A stretch of 64,000 nt of DNA, taken from NCBI GenBank assembly GCA_964036275.1, contig OZ038439.1, positions 9,752,904-9,816,903 on the forward strand. The letters run 5' to 3'. This stretch comes from Litoditis marina. Taxonomy: Eukaryota; Nematoda; Chromadorea; Rhabditida; Rhabditidae. This document shows, piece after piece, positions 11,810-24,200 of the stretch (position 1 is the first letter of the stretch; the number at the start of each line of letters is the position of its first letter). The position numbers were made by a program, and so were the translations under genes. A model generated the notes under the pieces. The model saw nothing but the letters and a program-made list of their open reading frames with translations. It was not told the origin of the DNA and did no database searches.

Positions 11810-13233
11810 ATGGCTCTAACTTCTCCTCTGTTCATCATAACCACAAGTTACGGTTCCCTGGCCATTATCGCCTATTTCGTGGTTGGATTCGTGCTTTTGA
11901 GTAACCGAAAAGTGTTTAACGGTTCCTTTTTCACACTCTACTTCACCTCTTCAGTGATTGTGAGTTACTCATATTAGACTTGACGTAAAAGTTCAACAAA
12001 CTATGAAATTAACAAGAAGTCCTCTATACACTACTTTTCCAAGTGATTTCTCCAAACGGTTGTGAAACAGAAATTAAGTGTAGTTTTTCGAACTCAACAT
12101 TACGTCTTGGTTCGTGGGTTTATGTCTCAAACTCACTAGTTTCGTAATTGAACAACCCAAACCCCTAAGTTCTTTTGCAGAACGTGATCTGTTACGTGAA
12201 CTCGTTCATCACCCTGCGTCTGCCGCAAAATTCCTGCAAAGACTGTGTCCTTTTTCCGTTTTTCCACGAAAGTCGTATTTTCGGACTCGAAATATTCCAC
12301 ACAATCCACGTGCATTGTGCCTTCCTCCAGTACAGTATGATCATGCTGACCGCAATCAATAGATGTACCATGATATTCCTGCCACTCCAGTACGAGAAGG
12401 TACGTTTGTATATAGTTCGTTTCACCCATCGATAGCAGCCAGTTACAGTATATTTTAGTGGGCGGAGTCAATTGTGTTGGAAAGTTTCTAACAGCGACCA
12501 GCCTAATCAAAATTGTGCATCAGCGAGGTATTGAACTCATCTGGGATAGGTGGCGCGGCGCCCAGAAGCAGCCGGCCATCTGAACATGATGGCCGAAAAT
12601 AAAAACAGTGATATCCAATCATCTATTCTGGTCGTATTCCAAACCCAATTTTATCGCACAAAACGTTGTTTTAATTACTCCCCGATTATGTGGTAACTTT
12701 TTGTATACAAAATATGTGCAAAAAAACTTAAAATAACCACTTTTTAGATTTGTATTTGTAATGAAAAGACTGGCATACTGCCAGATCAGTCGCCTGCAAT
12801 GTAGGGTGCGCTCGGCCAGCATGGCTGACTGCTATCGATGGGTGAAACGAACTATAGCATACAGTCTTTCCGCGTATTTGTAGTTTGAATCAGTCGCTTC
12901 TCGGTAACAAATTCGTGAATAAAAACGCGTAGCACGATCAAACTACAACTAACTTCTTGTTACTTGATATAACGGAATGTCTATGATACAGTTGAACTGG
13001 AACTCTCGAATATTCCGTTGGGATGGAAAGACGTGAAATGAAGTAATACGATCAGCAGGTTTCTGAAGAAATTGGGATAATTGTCCCTACTTTAGTTATG
13101 GAGCCAAATCATCCGACCTTCTCTAGTAGTAGTGGTACTTTTTCCGTTTGTGTCTACAAGTCGTCTACTTTTCAACACTTCGTCCTACTTTTTTATACCA
13201 AGCATTGATGGTTTCTACATCATTACCACAGTG
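11810..13233 (+). pseudogene. Serpentine chemoreceptor, class gamma-like, 3'-truncated
   Basis: Three exons are clear: 11810-11959 (150 nt), 12181-12399 (219 nt) and 13096-13233 (138 nt). All are phase 0 and have exactly the lengths of exons 1-3 of the intact receptor at 1353-4148. Exon 1 has TSYGSLAIIAYFVVGFVLL; exon 2 has NSFITLRLP and INRCTMIFLPLQYEK; exon 3 starts LWSQIIRP and ends IDGFYIITTV. A TTTCAG two bases before the ATG suggests trans-splicing. Exons 4-6 (TM5 end to TM7) could not be found before the TG-rich and satellite DNA begins, so about 169 of 299 residues remain. The exons have no stops or frameshifts, so truncation seems recent, or the missing exons lie beyond the satellite and were not recognised. 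A 446-bp inverted-repeat element occupies intron 2. Confidence 0.75.
12411..12856. mobile_element. 446-bp inverted-repeat element in receptor intron 2
   Basis: Ends TATAGTTCGTTTCACCCATC (left) and its reverse complement GATGGGTGAAACGAACTATA (right); the inverted repeat runs about 30 bp. Flanking TA suggests a TA target-site duplication. No ORF; non-autonomous DNA transposon. Confidence 0.8.
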
Positions 13234-16221
13234 GTGAGATAGCGCTTTTGAAGAACGAGCTTTGAAACAGGTCGAGAGTAACTGTCGCGGAGGCGACTCG
13301 TTTCATTTTGTGATTGTGTCAGCAACGCGCGCTGGCGCAAAGTGAGTGCGCCTTCTCTTGACGCACGTCTAATTTGGCTGCGTATCAACGAGTTTTGGCT
13401 GCGTATCTTTTCTTTTTATGTCGATGTGATTGGCCTAAAATCTTTAGGTTGATACCTTTTCTGTCATGTGAGGATGTGAACGTGAAATGTGAGGGAAATA
13501 AAGGAAATGTGATTGTGAACCGTGAAAACAAGTGAAATTGCAGTAGCAGTACGCTTCCCGTGAGAAACTGAGATTAACTGGTAATCTTCTGTTATATTAT
13601 TGATTGATTGCGAATCTTTTCTATTAAATGAGTGATGTAATTAGCATATTAATTATTGTAATGTCATAGACAATATAGTATATGAATTCTATGTAAATAT
13701 GTGTTCTGTTCTATATGATTCACACAAAGGCAAGGGTGAAAATGTGCTGTGAAAGCAAGGTTGAAACTCGTACGTTCTATTTCTCTATGAGGAATAGGAT
13801 ATCGCCCAGTATCGTGTGTAAAATACCACTGAACCACCGTAGATGCACTGGACAGTCGGTTTCTTGCCTAGCAAGAGCTGACTTGTCTTCTTTTGGCTAA
13901 CTTTAACTTTTGGCTAAATTTAGCATGCGAACACACGATGCCGGCGCGAAATGGTGCATCGGCGAATGGATAATGTGATATTTGAGTGAAATGCCTGTAA
14001 TTTGTGTAAATCAATTAGTTCTGCGATGTGAACTTGAATTTTCTCGAGTTGGAAGAATTTTTGATGATTTGAGTAAACTGTGACCGAATGCAAGTAATCT
14101 GACCCATTGCTAAAGTGAGGCGCGAAAAATGGTCGTTTGAAAATAAATAGCAAATTTCGATTATGACGCCACATTATCGTTTTTGTTGTTTGTTTTGTGA
14201 TCTTCTGTGATTTTGGATTCTTCTCATGTTCCGATCTGTTGCAAAGGAACTGGTATACATGATGGAATGTTCCAGAGCTTATTCGTTGCGGAAATCCGGA
14301 GAAATTGAACAGAATGGACTGGTTTTTTTCGTTGGATGCAAATGGACACTTGCAATGGATATCAGGACAGGTGATTATTTTGAATGTAATTCTTTTCGCT
14401 CAAGGGCGAGATAGTGAGTATGTTATTATCATCTTCTGTGTGGATATGTGCTGATTGTGGATTTGAGTGGATTTAATTTCGCAGCAGAGAGGGAGCGCAA
14501 GTTATTATGTTTTTCGTGGATATTTAGCAAAGAAGGGAATTTTATATGACAGGAGGGAGTCAGAGTGCGAGGCGTTGTTTTATTTTCTGGTCATTCTAGT
14601 AATTTATTTTTGTGTGTCGGACCGCAATATTCTAAATTTGTATGGCACCAAAATTAGTGAAGGACTGGCAAGTTCATGAGGAATGAACATGTTGACGCAC
14701 CTAATGTGCTGGATTTAGGAGTGAAGTGATAGCAATGGGATACGGATTTCATCTTTGTTTCAGGTTTCATAGTTCCATATCGTTCGGATGATCGTAGCTC
14801 GTTGCTATTGAGCTAAGAAGATGCGTCGACGGCTATTGCTTCGTCTTTCAAGCACAAGAGAGGTGGCCACAAATGGTCGGGATTCTACTGGAGTCAAAGG
14901 TAAGAGGAAATTTATTACTAGTGGCAGCTGGTGCGAAGCACTATTGCAGTTGACTTCATTTCCTTTTATCCTTTTTCTATTAGTATCGGTGAGTGAGTGA
15001 ATAAAAGGAGTGCAAATGAGTGAACTTTGCAAATGCGCAACTAAGTGAGGCGATAATGCATTTTTCAGGGATTGTATTTCTCAATTGTGGCTATTTGTAC
15101 GAGTTGTTCGGTGAAGTATGATAGTTAGTTTTCTCTTGGACTGTGATGTGAGTTTTTTTCTTGGACAGTGATGTGAATGTGAGCGCGATGTATAATTTCT
15201 AAGTTAAGTGTTCGGTATAGAGCAATTAAGTTGAGAAAGTACTATTTGTGTGATTTTTGTGAGAACCAAGTGCAAGTGTGCAATGAGTGATTACAATTGT
15301 GTAATCTTTGTGAGTACGTGTGAATGTATGTTGGATGGAATAAGAACGTATGAGAGATAGTGTACTTGAATTGATTATATTTCGGTTGAATCTGTGACGG
15401 TTAATTATCTTATTGCGCATATTTGATAGTTGATCGTTCATTAGGTTATTTACGTTTGAAATAAGTTGATGGAGTTCCGTTTCTAAGTGTGGATGTGGAC
15501 TGTGACTGTGAGAGTGATATGCTTGCGTTACTATAGTTTGTGGAAGTGTAATAGTACTCAGTGAGAGTTCGGGATGGACTAACTGATTGTATTATTGTGG
15601 TAACTTGACATTTCGTTGGACATGTGAGCGAGTGTCATGTATCCTTGCCTGACTGAGAATTTATTTTTGCATGCTAATTTTATTTTCTAAGTCATCCACT
15701 TGCTTATGTATGGAGTATGGAGTGTTAGTATATTTTCGCAATGGATGTGTGGCGAATATAAGGTTGTGATAGGGTAGTAATGGAGTGGTTAGTGAACAGA
15801 AACTTTCACTGACTACTAATTGTAAGCCCGGAACGAGGCGATCTGGTAACATCTGAGATTAATCGTTCATTTAATTTGTCGTACTGTTGTGGTATCTGGT
15901 ACATGTAGCCTACCAGATATGTTTTCTTTTGCTGTGCTTGTGTGACGTGTTCTACGTCGTATCTTGTACTTTACGCATGGAGGTTTGGAAACTTCATTGC
16001 GATGCTACAACCTGACGTTATCTAAGGCCTTGATACGTTTTCCTATAGACCAATTGGCGACTGATTGGAGTTTCTTCGGGAGTGAAATATTTTTTCACAG
16101 GTCGTGCCCTATTATTGATTTTGTATGTGTTCATTGTGAGAGGAAGCTAGCTATTCTTTTACTCTGTGTGCAAGTGAGTGAGTGATACTACTAATCAACA
16201 GCGACTAATTTTTACTAAAAA
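13234..16221 (+). other. TG-rich, ORF-poor tract leading into satellite DNA
   Basis: About 3 kb whose plus strand is full of GTGA, TGTGAG and GAGTGA words and poor in C. No ORF of 75 codons or more on either strand and no recognised domain. It joins the degenerate edge of the 98-bp satellite without a clear break. It may be internal sequence of a mobile element, ancient diverged satellite, or a non-coding transcription unit; the sequence does not decide. Confidence 0.4.
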
Positions 16222-19200
16222 TGTGGTCAAGCATTGTTAATAGAGTGAGGTTCCTCTAGATGTTTGATCATGTAGCGTTGTTAAAAGGATGAGGGTCTCC
16301 TAGACGCGAAATTATTATAGCACTTTAAGGGAGTGAGGTTCCTCCTTGTGCCCATGGAATGTTGTAGCACTGGAACAGAGTGAGGGTTGTCCTCTGTGTG
16401 CCCATGGTTTATCGTAGCACTTTAAGGGAGTGACGGTTCCTCCTTGTGCCCATGGCATTTTGTAGCACTGGAACAGAGTGAGGGTTGTCCTCTGTGTGCC
16501 CATGGTTTATCGTAGCACTTTAAGGGAGTGACGGTTCCTCCTTGTGCCCATGGAATGTTGTAGCACTGGAACAGAGTGAGGGTTGTCCTCTGTGTGCCCA
16601 TGGTTTATCGTAGCACTTTAAGGGAGTGACGGTTCCTCCTTGTGCCCATGGAATGTTGTAGCACTGGAACAGAGTGAGGGTTGTCCTCTGTGTGCCCATG
16701 GTTTATCGTAGCACTTTAAGGGAGTGACGGTTCCTCCTTGTGCCCATGGCATTTTGTAGCACTGGAACAGAGTGAGGGTTGTCCTCTGTGTGCCCATGGT
16801 TTATCGTAGCACTTTAAGGGAGTGACGGTTCCTCCTTGTGCCCATGGAATGTTGTAGCACTGGAACAGAGTGAGGGTTGTCCTCTGTGTGCCCATGGTTT
16901 ATCGTAGCACTTTAAGGGAGTGACGGTTCCTCCTTGTGCCCATGGAATGTTGTAGCACTGGAACAGAGTGAGGGTTGTCCTCTGTGTGCCCATGGTTTAT
17001 CGTAGCACTTTAAGGAGTGACGGTTCCTCCTTGTGCCCATGGCATTTTGTAGCACTGGAACAGAGTGAGGGTTGTCCTCTGTGTGCCCATGGTTTATCGT
17101 AGCACTTTAAGGGAGTGACGGTTCCTCCTTGTGCCCATGGAATGTTGTAGCACTGGAACAGAGTGAGGGTTGTCCTCTGTGTGCCCATGGTTTATCGTAG
17201 CACTTTAAGGGAGTGACGGTTCCTCCTTGTGCCCATGGAATGTTGTAGCACTGGAACAGAGTGAGGGTTGTCCTCTGTGTGCCCATGGTTTATCGTAGCA
17301 CTTTAAGGGAGTGACGGTTCCTCCTTGTGCCCATGGAATGTTGTAGCACTGGAACAGAGTGAGGGTTGTCCTCTGTGTGCCCATGGTTTATCGTAGCACT
17401 TTAAGGAGTGACGGTTCCTCCTTGTGCCCATGGCATTTTGTAGCACTGGAACAGAGTGAGGGTTGTCCTCTGTGTGCCCATGGTTTATCGTAGCACTTTA
17501 AGGGAGTGACGGTTCCTCCTTGTGCCCATGGAATGTTGTAGCACTGGAACAGAGTGAGGGTTGTCCTCTGTGTGCCCATGGTTTATCGTAGCACTTTAAG
17601 GGAGTGACGGTTCCTCCTTGTGCCCATGGCATTTTGTAGCACTGGAACAGAGTGAGGGTTGTCCTCTGTGTGCCCATGGTTTATCGTAGCACTTTAAGGG
17701 AGTGACGGTTCCTCCTTGTGCCCATGGAATGTTGTAGCACTGGAACAGAGTGAGGGTTGTCCTCTGTGTGCCCATGGTTTATCGTAGCACTTTAAGGGAG
17801 TGACGGTTCCTCCTTGTGCCCATGGAATGTTGTAGCACTGGAACAGAGTGAGGGTTGTCCTCTGTGTGCCCATGGTTTATCGTAGCACTTTAAGGGAGTG
17901 ACGGTTCCTCCTTGTGCCCATGGAATGTTGTAGCACTGGAACAGAGTGAGGGTTGTCCTCTGTGTGCCCATGGTTTATCGTAGCACTTTAAGGGAGTGAC
18001 GGTTCCTCCTTGTGCCCATGGAATGTTGTAGCACTGGAACAGAGTGAGGGTTGTCCTCTGTGTGCCCATGGTTTATCGTAGCACTTTAAGGGAGTGACGG
18101 TTCCTCCTTGTGCCCATGGAATGTTGTAGCACTGGAACAGAGTGAGGGTTGTCCTCTGTGTGCCCATGGTTTATCGTAGCACTTTAAGGGAGTGACGGTT
18201 CCTCCTTGTGCCCATGGAATGTTGTAGCACTGGAACAGAGTGAGGGTTGTCCTCTGTGTGCCCATGGTTTATCGTAGCACTTTAAGGGAGTGACGGTTCC
18301 TCCTTGTGCCCATGGAATGTTGTAGCACTGGAACAGAGTGAGGGTTGTCCTCTGTGTGCCCATGGTTTATCGTAGCACTTTAAGGGAGTGACGGTTCCTC
18401 CTTGTGCCCATGGCATGTTGTAGCACTGGAACAGAGTGAGGGTTGTCCTCTGTGTGCCCATGGTTTATCGTAGCACTTTAAGGGAGTGACGGTTCCTCCT
18501 TGTGCCCATGGCATTTTGTAGCACTGGAACAGAGTGAGGGTTGTCCTCTGTGTGACCATGGTTTATCGTAGCACTTTAAGGGAGTGACGGTTCCTCCTTG
18601 TGCCCATGTGGAATGTTGTAGCACTGGAACAGAGTGAGGGTTGTCCTCTGTGTGCCCATGGTTTATCGTAGCACTTTAAGGGAGTGACGGTTCCTCCTTG
18701 TGCCCATGGAATGTTGTAGCACTGGAACAGAGTGAGGGTTGTCCTCTGTGTGCCCATGGTTTATCGTAGCACTTTAAGGGAGTGACGGTTCCTCCTTGTG
18801 CCCATGGAATGTTGTAGCACTGGAACAGAGTGAGGGTTGTCCTCTGTGTGCCCATGGTTTATCGTAGCACTTTAAGGGAGTGACGGTTCCTCCTTGTGCC
18901 CATGGCATTTTGTAGCACTGGAACAGAGTGAGGGTTGTCCTCTGTGTGCCCATGGTTTATCGTAGCACTTTAAGGGAGTGACGGTTCCTCCTTGTGCCCA
19001 TGGAATGTTGTAGCACTGGAACAGAGTGAGGGTTGTCCTCTGTGTGCCCATGGTTTATCGTAGCACTTTAAGGGAGTGACGGTTCCTCCTTGTGCCCATG
19101 GCATTTTGTAGCACTGGAACAGAGTGAGGGTTGTCCTCTGTGTGCCCATGGTTTATCGTAGCACTTTAAGGGAGTGACGGTTCCTCCTTGTGCCCATGGA

Positions 19201-21021
19201 ATGTTGTAGCACTGGAACAGAGTGAGGGTTGTCCTCTGTGTGCCCATGGTTTATCGTAGCACTTTAAGGGAGTGACGGTTCCTCCTTGTGCCCATGGAAT
19301 GTTGTAGCACTGGAACAGAGTGAGGGTTGTCCTCTGTGTGCCCATGGTTTATCGTAGCACTTTAAGGGAGTGACGGTTCCTCCTTGTGCCCATGGAATGT
19401 TGTAGCACTGGAACAGAGTGAGGGTTGTCCTCTGTGTGCCCATGGTTTATCGTAGCACTTTAAGGGAGTGACGGTTCCTCCTTGTGCCCATGGCATTTTG
19501 TAGCACTGGAACAGAGTGAGGGTTGTCCTCTGTGTGCCCATGGTTTATCGTAGCACTTTAAGGGAGTGACGGTTCCTCCTTGTGCCCATGGAATGTTGTA
19601 GCACTGGAACAGAGTGAGGGTTGTCCTCTGTGTGCCCATGGTTTATCGTAGCACTTTAAGGGAGTGACGGTTCCTCCTTGTGCCCATGGAATGTTGTAGC
19701 ACTGGAACAGAGTGAGGGTTGTCCTCTGTGTGCCCATGGTTTATCGTAGCACTTTAAGGGAGTGACGGTTCCTCCTTGTGCCCATGGCATTTTGTAGCAC
19801 TGGAACAGAGTGAGGGTTGTCCTCTGTGTGCCCATGGTTTATCGTAGCACTTTAAGGGAGTGACGGTTCCTCCTTGTGCCCATGGAATGTTGTAGCACTG
19901 GAACAGAGTGAGGGTTGTCCTCTGTGTGCCCATGGTTTATCGTAGCACTTTAAGGGAGTGACGGTTCCTCCTTGTGCCCATGGCATTTTGTAGCACTGGA
20001 ACAGAGTGAGGGTTGTCCTCTGTGTGCCCATGGTTTATCGTAGCACTTTAAGGGAGTGACGGTTCCTCCTTGTGCCCATGGAATGTTGTAGCACTGGAAC
20101 AGAGTGAGGGTTGTCCTCTGTGTGCCCATGGTTTATCGTAGCACTTTAAGGGAGTGACGGTTCCTCCTTGTGCCCATGGAATGTTGTAGCACTGGAACAG
20201 AGTGAGGGTTGTCCTCTGTGTGCCCATGGTTTATCGTAGCACTTTAAGGGAGTGACGGTTCCTCCTTGTGCCCATGGAATGTTGTAGCACTGGAACAGAG
20301 TGAGGGTTGTCCTCTGTGTGCCCATGGTTTATCGTAGCACTTTAAGGGAGTGACGGTTCCTCCTTGTGCCCATGGCATTTTGTAGCACTGGAACAGAGTG
20401 AGGGTTGTCCTCTGTGTGCCCATGGTTTATCGTAGCACTTTAAGGGAGTGACGGTTCCTCCTTGTGCCCATGGCATTTTGTAGCACTGGAACAGAGTGAG
20501 GGTTGTCCTCTGTGTGCCCATGGTTTATCGTAGCACTTTAAGGGAGTGACGGTTCCTCCTTGTGCCCATGGAATGTTGTAGCACTGGAACAGAGTGAGGG
20601 TTGTCCTCTGTGTGCCCATGGTTTATCGTAGCACTTTAAGGGAGTGACGGTTCCTCCTTGTGCCCATGGAATGTTGTAGCACTGGAACAGAGTGAGGGTT
20701 GTCCTCTGTGTGCCCATGGTTTATCGTAGCACTTTAAGGGAGTGACGGTTCCTCCTTGTGCCCATGGAATGTTGTAGCACTGGAACAGAGTGAGGGTTGT
20801 CCTCTGTGTGCCCATGGTTTATCGTAGCACTTTAAGGGAGTGACGGTTCCTCCTTGTGCCCATGGAATGTTGTAGCACTGGAACAGAGTGAGGGTTGTCC
20901 TCTGTGTGCCCATGGTTTATCGTAGCACTTTAAGGGAGTGACGGTTCCTCCTTGTGCCCATGGAATGTTGTAGCACTGGAACAGAGTGAGGGTTGTCCTC
21001 TGTGTGCCCATGGTTTATCGT
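16222..21021. repeat. 98-bp satellite array (dimer of ~48/50-bp half-units)
   Basis: From about 16316 to the gap the sequence is a head-to-tail 98-bp repeat, about 48 copies. Each unit has two related halves: GTAGCACTTTAAGGGAGTGA...CCCATGG + 6 bases (48 bp) and GTAGCACTGGAACAGAGTGA...CCCATGG + 6 bases (50 bp). Each half contains an NcoI-type CCATGG. Variants include AATGTT versus CATTTT after the first CCATGG, a one-base loss in AAGGGAGTG at ~17012 and ~17402, and CCATGTGG at ~18607. At 16222-16316 two or three strongly diverged ~45-bp half-units mark the array edge. Short ORFs are artefacts: the period is not a multiple of three and stops recur. No coding function. Confidence 0.97.
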
Positions 21022-21221
21022 NNNNNNNNNNNNNNNNNNNNNNNNNNNNNNNNNNNNNNNNNNNNNNNNNNNNNNNNNNNNNNNNNNNNNNNNNNNNNNN
21101 NNNNNNNNNNNNNNNNNNNNNNNNNNNNNNNNNNNNNNNNNNNNNNNNNNNNNNNNNNNNNNNNNNNNNNNNNNNNNNNNNNNNNNNNNNNNNNNNNNNN
21201 NNNNNNNNNNNNNNNNNNNNN
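21022..21221. other. Assembly gap (200 N)
   Basis: Exactly 200 N between two different satellites. The round number suggests a placeholder of unknown true size, so the adjacency of the arrays is not proven at base level. Confidence 0.99.
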
Positions 21222-24200
21222 TACTGTAAAGGATGTAAAGGACTGTAGAGGGAAGGGTAAAGAGGTAAAGGATGTAAAGAAAAAACTTCGTGAGAAAAAC
21301 TATTACTATTCTCAGCATGAATCTGATCTAAAGTTCAGTATCATACTGTAAAGGATGTAAAGGACTGTAGAGGGAAGGGTAAAAGAGGTAAAGGATGTAA
21401 AGAAAAAACTTCGTGAGAAAAACTATTACTATTCTCAGCATGAATCGGATCTAAAGTTCAGTATCATACTGTAAAGGATGTAAAGGACTGTAGAGGGAAG
21501 GGTAAAGAGGTAAAGGATGTAAAGAAAAAACTTCGTGAGAAAAACTATTACTATTCTCAGCATGAATCTGATCTAAAGTTCAGTATCATACTGTAAAGGA
21601 TGTAAAGGACTGTAGAGGGAAGGGTAAAAGAGGTAAAGGATGTAAAGAAAAAACTTCGTGAGAAAAACTATTACTATTCTCAGCATGAATCGGATCTAAA
21701 GTTCAGTATCATACTGTAAAGGATGTAAAGGACTGTAGAGGGAAGGGTAAAAGAGGTAAAGGATGTAAAGAAAAAACTTCGTGAGAAAAACTATTACTAT
21801 TCTCAGCATGAATCGGATCTAAAGTTCAGTATCATACTGTAAAGGATGTAAAGGACTGTAGAGGGAAGGGTAAAGGAGGTAAAGGATGTAAAGAAAAAAC
21901 TTCGTGAGAAAAACTATTACTATTCTCAGCATGAATCGGATCTAAAGTTCAGTATCATACTGTAAAGGATGTAAAGGACTGTAGAGGGAAGGGTAAAAGA
22001 GGTAAAGGATGTAAAGAAAAAACTTCGTGAGAAAAACTATTACTATTCTCAGCATGAATCGGATCTAAAGTTCAGTATCATACTGTAAAGGATGTAAAGG
22101 ACTGTAGAGGGAAGGGTAAAAGAGGTAAAGGATGTAAAGAAAAAACTTCGTGAGAAAAACTATTACTATTCTCAGCATGAATCGGATCTAAAGTTCAGTA
22201 TCATACTGTAAAGGATGTAAAGGACTGTAGAGGGAAGGGTAAAAGAGGTAAAGGATGTAAAGAAAAAACTTCGTGAGAAAAACTATTACTATTCTCAGCA
22301 TGAATCTGATCTAAAGTTCAGTATCATACTGTAAAGGATGTAAAGGACTGTAGAGGGAAGGGTAAAGAGGTAAAGGATGTAAAGAAAAAACTTCGTGAGA
22401 AAAACTATTACTATTCTCAGCATGAATCGGATCTAAAGTTCAGTATCATACTGTAAAGGATGTAAAGGACTGTAGAGGGAAGGGTAAAAGGAGGTAAAGG
22501 ATGTAAAGAAAAAACTTCGTGAGAAAAACTATTACTATTCTCAGCATGAATCGGATCTAAAGTTCAGTATCATACTGTAAAGGATGTAAAGGACTGTAGA
22601 GGGAAGGGTAAAAGAGGTAAAGGATGTAAAGAAAAAACTTCGTGAGAAAAACTATTACTATTCTCAGCATGAATCTGATCTAAAGTTCAGTATCATACTG
22701 TAAAGGATGTAAAGGACTGTAGAGGGAAGGGTAAAAGAGGTAAAGGATGTAAAGAAAAAACTTCGTGAGAAAAACTATTACTATTCTCAGCATGAATCGG
22801 ATCTAAAGTTCAGTATCATACTGTAAAGGATGTAAAGGACTGTAGAGGGAAGGGTAAAAGAGGTAAAGGATGTAAAGAAAAAACTTCGTGAGAAAAACTA
22901 TTACTATTCTCAGCATGAATCGGATCTAAAGTTCAGTATCATACTGTAAAGGATGTAAAGGACTGTAGAGGGAAGGGTAAAGGAGGTAAAGGATGTAAAG
23001 AAAAAACTTCGTGAGAAAAACTATTACTATTCTCAGCATGAATCGGATCTAAAGTTCAGTATCATACTGTAAAGGATGTAAAGGACTGTAGAGGGAAGGG
23101 TAAAAGAGGTAAAGGATGTAAAGAAAAAACTTCGTGAGAAAAACTATTACTATTCTCAGCATGAATCGGATCTAAAGTTCAGTATCATACTGTAAAGGAT
23201 GTAAAGGACTGTAGAGGGAAGGGTAAAAGAGGTAAAGGATGTAAAGAAAAAACTTCGTGAGAAAAACTATTACTATTCTCAGCATGAATCGGATCTAAAG
23301 TTCAGTATCATACTGTAAAGGATGTAAAGGACTGTAGAGGGAAGGGTAAAGAGGTAAAGGATGTAAAGAAAAAACTTCGTGAGAAAAACTATTACTATTC
23401 TCAGCATGAATCTGATCTAAAGTTCAGTATCATACTGTAAAGGATGTAAAGGACTGTAGAGGGAAGGGTAAAAGAGGTAAAGGATGTAAAGAAAAAACTT
23501 CGTGAGAAAAACTATTACTATTCTCAGCATGAATCGGATCTAAAGTTCAGTATCATACTGTAAAGGATGTAAAGGACTGTAGAGGGAAGGGTAAAAGAGG
23601 TAAAGGATGTAAAGAAAAAACTTCGTGAGAAAAACTATTACTATTCTCAGCATGAATCGGATCTAAAGTTCAGTATCATACTGTAAAGGATGTAAAGGAC
23701 TGTAGAGGGAAGGGTAAAGGAGGTAAAGGATGTAAAGAAAAAACTTCGTGAGAAAAACTATTACTATTCTCAGCATGAATCGGATCTAAAGTTCAGTATC
23801 ATACTGTAAAGGATGTAAAGGACTGTAGAGGGAAGGGTAAAAGAGGTAAAGGATGTAAAGAAAAAACTTCGTGAGAAAAACTATTACTATTCTCAGCATG
23901 AATCGGATCTAAAGTTCAGTATCATACTGTAAAGGATGTAAAGGACTGTAGAGGGAAGGGTAAAAGAGGTAAAGGATGTAAAGAAAAAACTTCGTGAGAA
24001 AAACTATTACTATTCTCAGCATGAATCGGATCTAAAGTTCAGTATCATACTGTAAAGGATGTAAAGGACTGTAGAGGGAAGGGTAAAAGAGGTAAAGGAT
24101 GTAAAGAAAAAACTTCGTGAGAAAAACTATTACTATTCTCAGCATGAATCTGATCTAAAGTTCAGTATCATACTGTAAAGGATGTAAAGGACTGTAGAGG

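Noticed and set aside
16315..18757. Repeated ~62-64-codon minus-strand ORFs (GTQRTTLTLFQCY-type)
   Set aside because: They are translations of the 98-bp satellite; the period is not a multiple of three, stops recur each cycle and the frame is not maintained across units.
20917..21351. ORFs spanning the assembly gap
   Set aside because: They consist mainly of undetermined residues from the 200 N; not evidence of coding.
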